Origin: a virus
Length of the DNA: 48,395 bases
Direction: 5' to 3' (one strand)
IMG/VR virus record: IMGVR_UViG_3300027971_000071
Location: 1-48,395 of that record
Shown here one piece after another: positions 24,073-31,187 of this stretch (position 1 is the stretch's first letter; each line of letters begins with the position of its first letter). The position numbers were made by a program, and so were the translations under genes. The notes beneath the pieces are model-generated. The model was not told the DNA's origin and searched no databases. It saw only the letters and a program-made list of their open reading frames with translations.

Positions 24073-24381
24073 CTACGCATCCTCTGAAAAATCATTCTCA
24101 AGAACTTCTGTTATTTTTGGCAGTAGATCCCACAGCCAAGCATCTTCAGGAGTCCGCCGATAATATTGAACCTCCCTGTGATGTTCCAATTCCAGTTTCA
24201 CAGCCAAGAGCAAAACACGAAGGCTTGTGGCCTTTATTCGCCACTCCGATGCCCGTTTTGTGGAATAGATGAATTGTTCAAACCAAATGTCATCCATATC
24301 TTCATCTTCCGTTGGCTCCACCGGTACATTTCGCTGAGGATCCAGCCCTAGCGCAGATCGCAATAGTTCCCACATTCTCAT
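24073..24381 (-). CDS. Hypothetical small protein
   Basis: 102 residues. ATG 24381 overlaps the sigma-like gene stop (TAATG) and has GCAGGAG upstream; the longer frame to 24561 is inside that gene. Acidic and helical (EPTEDEDMDDIWFEQFIYS). No family is recognised. Confidence 0.55.
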   Translation of the reverse strand: MRMWELLRSALGLDPQRNVPVEPTEDEDMDDIWFEQFIYSTKRASEWRIKATSLRVLLLAVKLELEHHREVQYYRRTPEDAWLWDLLPKITEVLENDFSEDA

Positions 24382-24920
24382 TACTCCTGCAATGCGTCCA
24401 GCGTCACGCCGGACAAGAAAAACCGTAGGCTTTCTAACCCACGCCGTTTCAGAACACCAACCCGTGCCTCGGAGATCCCGAGGTAGGCAGCAATCTGTAT
24501 GTTGGTCCGATCCTGAACATAAAACATGTCCAGTATTGTCCTCATCCTCGGTTCCAGGCACTGTACTGCCTCGGACAGTTGACTAAAAACTATGGATCTG
24601 TCCAAACTTTCTAGCTGATCCTGTTCCGGTTCCGGGGCTGGCTTGTCCAAATCAAAGAGAACGGCCTGAATTTGCGTTCTGGCCGACTTTTTCTTGTAAT
24701 TCGACGCAAGACCCATCAAGGCCAGTTTTGCGCTCTTATAGATAAATGTAGAGGGTTTGCTGCGGGATGGGTCGTAGTTATTGGAAAACATCCGGAGGAT
24801 TCTGACAGCCAGGTCCTGGACATCATCCTCGGTGAGGTTCAGAGCCCACCCCTTCCTGGCACGGTTTGCCCGGTAGATGGCGGAGTATATCAGCTCATGA
24901 TCCAATGCTTCAGGACTCAT
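24381..24920 (-). CDS. Sigma-70 family-like protein (third)
   Basis: 179 residues. Region 2: LTEDDVQDLAVRILRMFSNN, then YDPSRSKPSTFIYKSAKLAL; region 4: TNIQIAAYLGISEARVGVLK. ATG 24920 has AGGTGA at a suitable distance; earlier ATG/GTG codons do not. It precedes the other two in the leftward operon. The three differ well in sequence, so they are not recent duplicates. Confidence 0.75.
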   Translation of the reverse strand: MSPEALDHELIYSAIYRANRARKGWALNLTEDDVQDLAVRILRMFSNNYDPSRSKPSTFIYKSAKLALMGLASNYKKKSARTQIQAVLFDLDKPAPEPEQDQLESLDRSIVFSQLSEAVQCLEPRMRTILDMFYVQDRTNIQIAAYLGISEARVGVLKRRGLESLRFFLSGVTLDALQE

Positions 24921-25005
24921 CGTCATCACCTACCAGCCACAGGGACACCCATGAAATAAGGGCCACCAGCAGTAAGCCGGTGGCCCATGCGATCACATCA
25001 CGCAT
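24910..25005 (-). CDS. 31-residue single-span membrane protein
   Basis: MRDVIAWATGLLLVALISWV is hydrophobic and the end is acidic (GDDDES). ATG 25005 overlaps the upstream stop, GAGG lies 8 bases before it, and its TGA overlaps the sigma-like gene. Small membrane protein of unknown role. Confidence 0.55.
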   Translation of the reverse strand: MRDVIAWATGLLLVALISWVSLWLVGDDDES

Positions 25006-25495
25006 TAGTGACTACCTCGACCGAGTCATCCTCGGTAACCTCGGTGATGGTAACCTTGGTTGAACCCCGTCTGGGTGTTTTTGGCACACCCTCGACCAAT
25101 TCCCTTTTGATTTGGTCGATTGATCCGGCCACTCGCATGTCCAATGCCCGGATTGCATTGTCCACTTCCCCAGTTGTCGCCGAAAGAATAGCCTCTCGGA
25201 GCTTGTTGACAATGTTGTCGTGGGTTGCGCCCATGCTGATTGCCAACCTGGCGCAAACAGTCAGCCACGGAATCGTGGCGGTTGGTGCAATTAAGTGATC
25301 CTTCTCCCGCTTGACCACTCCCACCACCCGCTTGGTGGTGGTGGTTTGGGTGTAGTTGTCAGTGACACTGACCGTAAGGTCTACCGGGTAAGTGCCCGGA
25401 TCGATATCACCCATCTGGGGAAATGCCTTCCCCACGACGACCGCCATAACATCGTCGCCGATCACTTCAGAATTAAACCATTGCTTCGTCATCAT
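24998..25495 (-). CDS. Hypothetical protein, first gene of the leftward replication operon
   Basis: 165 residues. Beta-rich N-terminus (DVMAVVVGKAFPQMGDIDPG), then a helical middle and Thr/Val-rich end (KVTITEVTEDDSVEVV). Start uncertain between two adjacent ATGs (25495, 25492); AAAGGA precedes 25495 by five bases. It directly follows the promoter and operator-like dyad, so it is likely early. No family is recognised. Confidence 0.6.
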   Translation of the reverse strand: MMTKQWFNSEVIGDDVMAVVVGKAFPQMGDIDPGTYPVDLTVSVTDNYTQTTTTKRVVGVVKREKDHLIAPTATIPWLTVCARLAISMGATHDNIVNKLREAILSATTGEVDNAIRALDMRVAGSIDQIKRELVEGVPKTPRRGSTKVTITEVTEDDSVEVVTNA

Positions 25496-25522
25496 CCACA
25501 TCCTTTCACTCGCATCACACAA

Positions 25523-25539
25523 AGGGAAACCGTTTCCCT
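25523..25539. promoter_or_regulatory. Operator-like perfect dyad at early leftward promoter
   Basis: AGGGAAAC-C-GTTTCCCT, 8-bp arms with one central base, lies at the expected start of the leftward transcript. Shares the core AAACGGTTT with a second dyad at 31297-31311. Likely repressor site; the repressor is unknown. Confidence 0.5.
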
Positions 25540-25544
25540 CGCAC

Positions 25545-25574
25545 TATCTAATCATCTTTCCCGGATGGTGTCAA
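25545..25574 (-). promoter_or_regulatory. Leftward early promoter
   Basis: Minus strand has TTGACA (25574-25569), an 18-bp spacer and TAGATA (25550-25545). The -35 is perfect, the -10 weak (3 of 6). It sits between the structured element copy and the first gene of the leftward operon. Confidence 0.6.
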
Positions 25575-25615
25575 GTTATTTCACAAAAACTCTGACTGAT
25601 TTCGATCCGGGTACT

Positions 25616-25717
25616 ACTAGTTGGTTCCTCGACAAATCTCGGATGACCTCGATTTGTCTCGTCACAGCCGCCGTGAGGCGGCGATAAGTAGGAGTCGTCG
25701 TCGACAGGCTCCTAGAC
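25616..25717 (-). repeat. Twin structured element, left copy (102 bases)
   Basis: The minus strand matches 32480-32581 in equal length. Shared blocks: GTCTAGGAGC, CGACGACGAC, GTGACGA, AAATCGAGGTCATCCGAG, GAGGAACC and TAGT. The stem GACAAATC/GATTTGTC here is AGTAAATC/GATTTACT in the other copy: three base pairs changed, all compensated. A second hairpin (GCCGCC-TCAC-GGCGGC) lies at the same place as CATCGCC-TAC-GGCGATG there. A further short hairpin (CGACA/TGTCG) is at 25724-25738. It may act as RNA leader, replication origin or module end. Confidence 0.7.
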
Positions 25718-25753
25718 TCGTTTCGACATAAGGTGTCGTAACATAAACTAAAA

Positions 25754-25990
25754 TTACATTTTCGTAATGTTAGTCTGGGTAATCAGATGCCGATCCTTGG
25801 CAATGTTCGCCCCCATTTCGCTGGCGAATCGTACCGCCTCCGTGAACTGGGTGAATACAGCCAGGCGGCGACCGGTCTGGCCGTTGAATCCGGCTCGACA
25901 GGTCCAGCTCTGTCCATTGTCCTCGGTTTCAATTTCTACTGCGTCCATGGTCTTCCCCGGGGTAGTGAGTCTATACAGATGCCGTTTCAT
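25754..25990 (-). CDS. Small hypothetical protein in GC-rich region
   Basis: 78 residues from ATG 25990 with GAGGA five bases upstream. Beta-rich (VEIETEDNGQSWTCRAGFNG) then a helix (FTEAVRFASEMGANIA). It is the last gene of the GC-rich minus-strand set. No family is recognised. Confidence 0.55.
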   Translation of the reverse strand: MKRHLYRLTTPGKTMDAVEIETEDNGQSWTCRAGFNGQTGRRLAVFTQFTEAVRFASEMGANIAKDRHLITQTNITKM

Positions 25991-26174
25991 TCTGATCCTC
26001 ATCGCTTGAATCTGGACAGATCCCCAACAGGATGCTGTCTGCCAATTTGTTTAATACTTCCTGGTCCATTTTGACCTGGGAAGCCTCACCGATTTTTCCC
26101 ATCTCGTCTAGATGGGCATATCGGATTTTGAGTCTTTTTTCGGCTTCGTGCAGTATCACCAAAACCGACGACAT
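25971..26174 (-). CDS. Small hypothetical acidic protein
   Basis: 67 residues. Helical (LHEAEKRLKIRYAHLDEMGK), then an acidic end (DSSDEDQNE). AGGGG four bases before the ATG. Overlaps the next gene slightly. No family is recognised. Confidence 0.5.
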   Translation of the reverse strand: MSSVLVILHEAEKRLKIRYAHLDEMGKIGEASQVKMDQEVLNKLADSILLGICPDSSDEDQNETASV

Positions 26175-26240
26175 CTAGCCCCTGGGTATCGTTATCGTCA
26201 CGGTATTGGGGGTCACTTGCGTAGCTACATCCATCATCAT
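26175..26240 (-). CDS. 21-residue micro-ORF
   Basis: MMMDVATQVTPNTVTITIPR then G. GGAGGAAAGG precedes the ATG, the start overlaps the upstream stop (ATGA) and the stop abuts the next ATG. Exact tiling and a very strong ribosome site are the only support; it could be a translated leader rather than a functional peptide. Confidence 0.4.
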   Translation of the reverse strand: MMMDVATQVTPNTVTITIPRG

Positions 26241-26872
26241 GATCCTTTCCTCCAAATCCAAAAAGGACTATCTTCCGTTCCAACATTAATCAGCCCTGGA
26301 GTGGCTCCAGGCTGACGGTCAACCACCATGGCAATTTGAGGTGCCGTGTCTTCCAGTCTACACAATAAGAGATTCCAGAATCCACCCGAGGTTTTCGCTG
26401 GGGTAATTCCCTGATCCCGGCACAGGATAGCCAACCTGTGCCTGTCAGCCGGTCGCAACCTGGGTGCCTGGGCAAGGCCAACCACCACCTGTAAACGACC
26501 GGCAGGGCATACCGCCACCACAGGCGGCGACCTGCACAACAGATCCTCTGCAACCCTAGCGGACTCTGCCACAGGATCCCACATGGTTTCCGCAGGGGTA
26601 GGGGCAACCTGGTCGATCCCATCTACCAGACCCATACGGACCATCTCGGGTAAGCTTGGGAAGTAGATTAGACAGTAGTCTAGAATGGCCGCACTCGGAC
26701 CACCTGGGATGGTCACAGGACGGACCAGCCACCTGTCCGGATTCCTGGGAGGATTCCGGAGCAGTTCAACAATTGATACCGGATCCTGCCAATCATCCGG
26801 GTAACCGTCCATCCGGATACCGTCCATCCGGATTTGGACATGGGTGACATTAGGCCAAGGGCGAGATCTCAT
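26237..26872 (-). CDS. Hypothetical protein in GC-rich region
   Basis: 211 residues from ATG 26872 (GGAG 8 bases upstream). Pro/Arg/Leu-rich, with a central Asp-Trp segment. The 15-base tandem repeat at 26806-26835 lies in-frame and gives the repeated IRMDG. The longer frame to 26941 overlaps the upstream gene. No family is recognised. Confidence 0.55.
   Translation of the reverse strand: MRSRPWPNVTHVQIRMDGIRMDGYPDDWQDPVSIVELLRNPPRNPDRWLVRPVTIPGGPSAAILDYCLIYFPSLPEMVRMGLVDGIDQVAPTPAETMWDPVAESARVAEDLLCRSPPVVAVCPAGRLQVVVGLAQAPRLRPADRHRLAILCRDQGITPAKTSGGFWNLLLCRLEDTAPQIAMVVDRQPGATPGLINVGTEDSPFWIWRKGS
26806..26835. repeat. Tandem 15-base repeat inside a gene
   Basis: Two consecutive 15-base units (CCGTCCATCCGGATA and CCGTCCATCCGGATT, one mismatch at the end) coding for a duplicated 5-residue piece on the minus strand. 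Confidence 0.8.
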
Positions 26873-27093
26873 TCCTTGGACTCCGTGAGAGGAATCAGCA
26901 CGGGAGCCACAAAATCCCATGACCAGCCATCCCCTGCCCATTCACAGGAACACTCCTCGGGGATCCCCCAAAACTGGAACTCAAAATTGACATCGGTGAC
27001 ATCTACACCCCTTTTGTTAAGTTTCCGTATGCATTCGGGCAAGCTTTGCCCAAATGCACAATTGCCATCACTGGTTACCGCCCATCGTCTCAT
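26869..27093 (-). CDS. Small hypothetical protein
   Basis: 74 residues from ATG 27093 with GAGGT six bases upstream. Cys- and Trp-containing (EECSCEWAGDGWSWDFV). Overlaps the next gene by four bases. No family is recognised. Confidence 0.55.
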   Translation of the reverse strand: MRRWAVTSDGNCAFGQSLPECIRKLNKRGVDVTDVNFEFQFWGIPEECSCEWAGDGWSWDFVAPVLIPLTESKE

Positions 27094-27184
27094 CACCGCA
27101 CCTCACACGATAGCAGACAGGGGAACCCGGCCCCAGGCCCACATAGGCCCAGGTAATCCGCCGGGTACCCCATTCTATTTCCAT
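27068..27184 (-). CDS. 38-residue small ORF
   Basis: MEIEWGTRRITWAYVGLGPG then SPVCYRVRCGDETMGGN. AGGA lies 9 bases upstream, and it starts just after the previous stop. It overlaps the next gene by 26 bases, so it may not be real. Confidence 0.35.
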   Translation of the reverse strand: MEIEWGTRRITWAYVGLGPGSPVCYRVRCGDETMGGNQ

Positions 27185-27194
27185 CAGGCCGATC

Positions 27195-27461
27195 CTATTC
27201 GGATTTCCCTAGAATCTGATCCAACCGGTCAGACCATATGCCATCCGACCATAGCCAGTAGTCGATGGCCTCGCCGGGTGATCTAAAATTCTCAACCTGA
27301 ATCCCGAGAACCTCCATCAACTTCCTATTGTGGTAGATCGTTATGAAGGACGACCACCAACGGTGGAGGTCATTTTCTGTGGCATGGTAGCCTAGGTATG
27401 TGACGGATGTCACATGGCATTCGGCAGGTTTTGCAGTCGTCCTGTATATGGTGTAACTCAT
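27195..27461 (-). CDS. Small hypothetical protein
   Basis: 88 residues. Aromatic-rich (WWSSFITIYHNRKLMEVLGI). AAAGGA 8 bases before ATG 27461. No family is recognised. Confidence 0.5.
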   Translation of the reverse strand: MSYTIYRTTAKPAECHVTSVTYLGYHATENDLHRWWSSFITIYHNRKLMEVLGIQVENFRSPGEAIDYWLWSDGIWSDRLDQILGKSE

Positions 27462-27488
27462 CACGCAGTTCCTTTCCTATTGAGTACC

Positions 27489-27758
27489 TTATCGCACGAG
27501 GAATTCTTCCAGCGGTCCCAGATCCCGCCTGAACTCCACCGCCAGGGAATCATGGGCCCCGGTTTCGCACTGGGTACCCCCCTGGCTGAATTCCAAATCA
27601 TCCACCCCATGGATTTCGTATTCAATCCACCCACCAGGTAGATCCCACTCGTCACGATCATGGTAGATTAGTCCGGACCAATGTCCGGACACAGTGTACG
27701 GTATCCCCTGATGATTCCAGGGCATGGTAAACCTTCCCGATTCCCATCGTTTCCACAT
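27489..27758 (-). CDS. Small hypothetical protein
   Basis: 89 residues, Trp/Gly-rich start (SGHWSGLIYHDRDEWDLPGG) and acidic end. GAGG 8 bases before the ATG. Function unknown. Confidence 0.5.
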   Translation of the reverse strand: MWKRWESGRFTMPWNHQGIPYTVSGHWSGLIYHDRDEWDLPGGWIEYEIHGVDDLEFSQGGTQCETGAHDSLAVEFRRDLGPLEEFLVR

Positions 27759-27759
27759 G

Positions 27760-27822
27760 TCACAACCTCACATGGCCAACCTTCCAGCGACGGTACCAGG
27801 CCATAGGATACCGCCACCACAT
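27760..27822 (-). CDS. 20-residue micro-ORF
   Basis: MWWRYPMAWYRRWKVGHVRL starts overlapping the upstream stop (TAATG) and ends one base before the next ATG. No clear ribosome site, so only the exact tiling supports it. Trp/Arg-rich and possibly membrane-active, but this may be a chance ORF. Confidence 0.3.
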   Translation of the reverse strand: MWWRYPMAWYRRWKVGHVRL

Positions 27823-28028
27823 TACCGCCCAGGCCGTTCGATCTGCAACCGGCGCAGAGCCTCCAGGCGTTCACCCTCAAATGTCAATTCCTCGAGTTGT
27901 CGTATCTCCGGATCCCTCCGGTCCCGAGTAGGCCCGAGACCGCCCAGGATGATCCACATACACACCGCCACCACCACCCCGAGGATACTCAGACTCCCCG
28001 GGGCAAATAGATCCCAATTTTTAACCAC
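27822..28028 (-). CDS. Single-span membrane protein
   Basis: 68 residues from GTG 28028. Span ILGVVVAVCMWIILGGLG near residue 15-32, then a charged helix (RQLEELTFEGERLEALRRLQ). Architecture like small phage membrane proteins. The GTG has only a weak ribosome site. Confidence 0.5.
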   Translation of the reverse strand: MVKNWDLFAPGSLSILGVVVAVCMWIILGGLGPTRDRRDPEIRQLEELTFEGERLEALRRLQIERPGR

Positions 28029-28038
28029 GATACCCCCA

Positions 28039-28176
28039 TCACCTTAAAACATGGGTAACCCCTATCTGGGTAGGCCCATTGGAATAGAACACCGTCACCA
28101 CCGTTTCCGTATGGCGACAGCCTACCAGGCCCAGGGCAAAAACGCCCAGGGCAGCACGCAAAAGCATCCTTGCCAT
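28039..28176 (-). CDS. 45-residue lipoprotein
   Basis: MARMLLRAALGVFALGLVGC is a classic lipoprotein signal peptide: basic n-region, hydrophobic h-region and lipobox LVGC with Cys at 20. The mature part is only 25 residues. AGGGGG six bases before the ATG. Would be anchored in a host membrane; possible superinfection exclusion factor, but that is inference. Confidence 0.6.
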   Translation of the reverse strand: MARMLLRAALGVFALGLVGCRHTETVVTVFYSNGPTQIGVTHVLR

Positions 28177-28186
28177 TTTATACCCC

Positions 28187-28429
28187 CTATCGTCCTACGG
28201 TTCCACCCATAACATGGTGGTACAGTTCCCGATTCTGTTTGTGCAAGTCCCGACAGACAATCTGGAAAATCAGTTGATGCTTGGAAGACATCGACTCCCA
28301 GGCACCCGCAGCTAGGCGACTTTTGGCATAATCGATGACCGAATCCAGAGAATCGGCGACATGGCACCGCCCGACAATCTGCCGCAGGATCGGCCGCAAC
28401 CCGTCTGCAATTTGCGAATCTGAAGGCAT
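28187..28429 (-). CDS. Small hypothetical protein
   Basis: 80 residues from ATG 28429; a G-rich site lies upstream. All helical (SVIDYAKSRLAAGAWESMSS). The frame is open further upstream but looks non-coding there. No family is recognised. Confidence 0.55.
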   Translation of the reverse strand: MPSDSQIADGLRPILRQIVGRCHVADSLDSVIDYAKSRLAAGAWESMSSKHQLIFQIVCRDLHKQNRELYHHVMGGTVGR

Positions 28430-28519
28430 AACAACCCCCCCACCACCCGGGAGACAATCCCAGGGGAAACCACGAAACCGCACACCCCCGGAGACCACCC
28501 CCGAGGGAACCAAACAACC

Positions 28520-28553
28520 AGGGAGCCAGGGAGCCAGGAGCCAGGAGCCGAAC
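28520..28553. repeat. Short tandem repeat GGAGCCA-type
   Basis: Four near-identical units of 7-8 bases (GGGAGCCA twice, GGAGCCA then GGAGCC) inside the 134-base gap between two genes. No ORF of note there. Confidence 0.6.
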
Positions 28554-28563
28554 GACCGCCCGC

Positions 28564-29286
28564 TTAGACCATGGCGAGGGACAAACGGGCCTTGGCAACG
28601 GCCGAACCATGCGCAGGAATCCAGATATTCGACTTTGAGCCGGAACACAACCGGCAGTCAAGGCACGAACGACCCCGACTTTCGGCAACGCAGAGGACAC
28701 CCAACCCGGTGAGCGATTCCGCCCCGTTGAACGACTCCAGAGAGCCAGGCAAGACAGTGAACGACCGCCAGCCAGCCGCATGGGCAACGGATGCCTCGTG
28801 CGCATTATCGCACGAGGCCTGCAGCAGGCCGAGGTAATCGGCACCGATGCCCCGCCATGCATGGGTGTAACCCGTATGCCCACCGGAACAGAGCCGGAGG
28901 ACCTCACGCCAAGCGGAGGGAGGGACGGCCGCCGGGTCGCCATATGACCCCAAGCGAATGGCACGACCGGAAAACAGAGGCCCATGGGCGACCGGATCGA
29001 ACACCGGATAAATTCCCCGTTTGAAACCCCTCCACACGGCCGCAGGAGCCTTCCCCACTTGCACATAGCAGCCACGGCCGCCCCGAAACCGGCAAGTGCC
29101 GCATACCGCCCCATCCCGACCACGACGGACAGCCCGGGAAGGATGAACCCGGGAACGGAGAATCCAGGTTTGGATCATGTTTCCCGTTTTGCCATTTTTA
29201 CTTGAAAAGGTCGCCACCACCACAATAGGAGAGCCATCGAACCGAGACGGCCCACGATAAAGAATCACGCCCGGAATTTTCGCCAC
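28564..29286 (-). CDS. DUF7227 family protein
   Basis: 240 residues from GTG 29286 with GAGGT six bases upstream. Typical block order: KTGNMIQTWILR, AVCGTCRFRGGRGCYVQVGK, AVWRGFKRGIYP, GRAIRLGSYGDPAAVPP, HAWRG and a C-terminal Cys cluster CLDCRLCSG. Conserved Cys suggest metal binding. The family is widespread in phages and its function is unknown. Confidence 0.8.
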   Translation of the reverse strand: MAKIPGVILYRGPSRFDGSPIVVVATFSSKNGKTGNMIQTWILRSRVHPSRAVRRGRDGAVCGTCRFRGGRGCYVQVGKAPAAVWRGFKRGIYPVFDPVAHGPLFSGRAIRLGSYGDPAAVPPSAWREVLRLCSGGHTGYTHAWRGIGADYLGLLQASCDNAHEASVAHAAGWRSFTVLPGSLESFNGAESLTGLGVLCVAESRGRSCLDCRLCSGSKSNIWIPAHGSAVAKARLSLAMV

Positions 29287-29312
29287 AATCACACCTCACA
29301 ATCACACACACA

Positions 29313-29344
29313 CGAAAAAAAAAACAACCGGCCCAAATGCCGAT
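29313..29344 (-). terminator. Rho-independent terminator, leftward
   Basis: Minus strand: six-base-pair stem (ATCGGC/GCCGGT with one wobble) and six-base loop, then TTG and a run of ten T (29315-29324). Follows the gene at 29395-29607. Confidence 0.65.
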
Positions 29345-29394
29345 TCACCCATCCCCCCACCAATGGCGAGGGGACGGATAAGCGGCACCGGGAA

Positions 29395-29607
29395 CTAATC
29401 CATCCAAAATTTGGTAAATGACACCGAACAAGGTTCGCTGGCATTGTATACGGATGGAGCGATTGACCCCATTGTTTTCGCAGTGTACATTGCGTCGCCG
29501 AGACCTGCAGGAAGAAACCGGGAAATATACGATACCGTGCCGTATTCCCCGTTATCATTTTCCCTGAAATCCAAAAACCGAACAGACACCCGATACATGA
29601 TATTCAC
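29395..29607 (-). CDS. Small hypothetical protein
   Basis: 70 residues. Start GTG 29607 with GAGGG seven bases upstream; ATG 29598 is the alternative. Beta-rich (YRVSVRFLDFRENDNGEYG). First gene of the leftward GC-rich set, with a promoter candidate upstream. No family is recognised. Confidence 0.5.
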   Translation of the reverse strand: MNIMYRVSVRFLDFRENDNGEYGTVSYISRFLPAGLGDAMYTAKTMGSIAPSVYNASEPCSVSFTKFWMD

Positions 29608-29815
29608 TTTCTAGCCCTCACAATCACACACGAACCCGGGGAATCACGCCCCCGTAGGGATACTATTACATTTCGGATGAGGAAACGCAAGCCCTGCAGC
29701 AAAAAAAAATATTTTTGTTTTTGTTGGATTGACTGGACTTGCACCCAGGAGAAACCCGAGTAATATATTAGCAGTGAGGCAGGCAGTGAAAAGTGAACGA
29801 AAGGAAACGAAGACA
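29608..29815. promoter_or_regulatory. Divergent promoter region
   Basis: 208 bases with no gene between leftward and rightward sets. Plus strand: TTGCAC, 16-bp spacer, TAATAT. Minus strand: TTGCGT, 16-bp spacer, TAATAG. An A9-plus-T-rich stretch lies near 29701-29720. Promoters are moderate matches only. Confidence 0.4.
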
Positions 29816-29968
29816 ATGTACCAGCTTATTTTGAATTTTACCGAATCCCAGGTAATCGAATACTATGAGTACCTAAAAGACGCAGAATGGACCGCAAACT
29901 ATGCAAAAAACTTGCACGGTCTAGCGTTTATTGGTGCCCAAATTAATTTTATCGAATGGTCGAACTAG
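29816..29968 (+). CDS. Small hypothetical protein
   Basis: 50 residues, MYQLILNFTESQVIEYYEYL and an end in NFIEWSN. AAAGGA lies 10 bases before the ATG. A longer frame upstream has no good site. First of four small rightward genes. Confidence 0.5.
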   Translation: MYQLILNFTESQVIEYYEYLKDAEWTANYAKNLHGLAFIGAQINFIEWSN

Positions 29969-29999
29969 CCAACCCCAACCAAACCAGAAAAGGAAAACG

Positions 30000-30185
30000 A
30001 TCATAAGCAAATACAGGATTGACTACATTAGCTGCACCCCAGATGGAATAGCTGAACAGCATACCATCTATCACCCCCGGACTTTGACCCTACGGGGCTT
30101 GAAATTGGTCCTAAAGGGACTTGGTAAGGAAATGCACTCCAAGAATTTGGAGCGCATCGGCGGACAGTGGAAGCTTGAACGATAA
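30000..30185 (+). CDS. Small hypothetical protein with non-standard start
   Basis: About 61 residues: YRIDYISCTPDGIAEQHTIY then a basic helix (RGLKLVLKGLGKEMHSKNLE). No ATG, GTG or TTG follows AAAAGGA at 29988-29994; the first well-spaced codons are ATC 30000 and ATA 30003. The frame is open back to TTG 29931 inside the previous gene. An ATC/ATA start is odd, so the true start is uncertain. Confidence 0.4.
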   Translation: MISKYRIDYISCTPDGIAEQHTIYHPRTLTLRGLKLVLKGLGKEMHSKNLERIGGQWKLER

Positions 30186-30208
30186 CCCAACTAGGAAAGG
30201 ATCGAACC

Positions 30209-30433
30209 ATGGAAACCACCAGCATTGAAACAGTTTGGACAGTCGGCTATATCCACCATACCGGGCATTTTAACGCTCTAACCGATACATGCACCAGCTA
30301 TGACCGAGCATTGACCCATTTTTACGAAATCAAGCACACAAGGCCAGAATATGGCGAGCTATTGATCAGAGAAAAAACCGAAACGACCACAACCCGATAC
30401 GCAAACCGTACCCCACAGGAAAACGACCGATGA
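30209..30433 (+). CDS. Small hypothetical protein
   Basis: 74 residues, VWTVGYIHHTGHFNALTDTC then YDRALTHFYEIKHTRPEYG. AAAGGA seven bases before ATG. Overlaps the next gene as ATGA. No family is recognised. Confidence 0.55.
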   Translation: METTSIETVWTVGYIHHTGHFNALTDTCTSYDRALTHFYEIKHTRPEYGELLIREKTETTTTRYANRTPQENDR

Positions 30434-30615
30434 GCAAAAGAAACCTGTACCGCATCGCCGAAGCAATGCACCAAACCCAGGCGGACCACTTGCAGGAAAT
30501 CCGCCAGGCTCTTTGGGCACAAGCCATCGCAGCAGCCCACACGGCCACAGAATACCGCCGTTGGCTGCTTGACGAGGGACCATGGGAAGAGGGCGACGAC
30601 GCAATCACATTTTGA
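30430..30615 (+). CDS. Small hypothetical protein
   Basis: 61 residues, fully helical (IAEAMHQTQADHLQEIRQAL), ending in acidic WEEGDDAITF. Last gene of the short rightward set, followed by a terminator at 30645-30672. Confidence 0.55.
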   Translation: MSKRNLYRIAEAMHQTQADHLQEIRQALWAQAIAAAHTATEYRRWLLDEGPWEEGDDAITF

Positions 30616-30644
30616 GCCGCACGGCCGGACAACCTGAAGCACGC

Positions 30645-30672
30645 AACCCGGAGGAAACACCCCCGGGTTTTT
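30645..30672 (+). terminator. Rho-independent terminator, rightward
   Basis: Stem AACCCGG/CCGGGTT with 11-base loop and a T5 run, 30 bases after the preceding stop codon. Confidence 0.75.
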
Positions 30673-31187
30673 CGTTGGTTGGCACCAACACCAGGGAAGG
30701 TAACCGGCAGGGGACCGGACCCCAACAATGAGGGACGGCCGGGAAGGGGAAGGGGAAGTAACGGAGAGGGGAGGGGCGATTGACCGGTGGAGGGGTAAGC
30801 AGGAAGGCACCCCCAGACCAGCAAACAGCCCCGGCTGACTCCGGTTCCACATGGTCAGCCCGCCTCACACTTCCCACCACCCGCACGCCCGCCCCGGCTG
30901 AAGGCATCGACCCCAACCAGCCGCCTACCTGGCCACCACCCGCCTGACCGGACACCCTGCAGCCAGACACCAGGCACCGGACACCGGACACCGTACCGGA
31001 CTGGACCGGATGACATGCCAGCCACCTGGACACGATGACACGGCCAAACCACGGCCGGAGAGCTCAGGACCACGATAATTGGGAGAGTAATGGGCCGGAA
31101 TCGAGGCCGAAACGACCAAAAAACGACCGAAAAACAGGGGACCCAAATCCTATGGAATAAGAACGAACCACTATAGCTGAGACATAG

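Noticed and set aside
25616-25717. Guanidine-II (mini-ykkC) riboswitch because of ACGA loop
   Set aside because: Only one hairpin could have the ACGA-type loop; the class needs two. Neighbouring genes are not guanidine transporters.
28122-29123. 333-codon minus-strand frame
   Set aside because: It overlaps the DUF7227 gene and other better genes in another frame, and is rich in Arg, Cys and Trp as GC-rich shadows are.
30322-31146. Several minus-strand frames of 66-176 codons
   Set aside because: Arg/Pro/Ser/Gly composition, no ribosome sites, overlap with plus-strand genes or low-complexity DNA.
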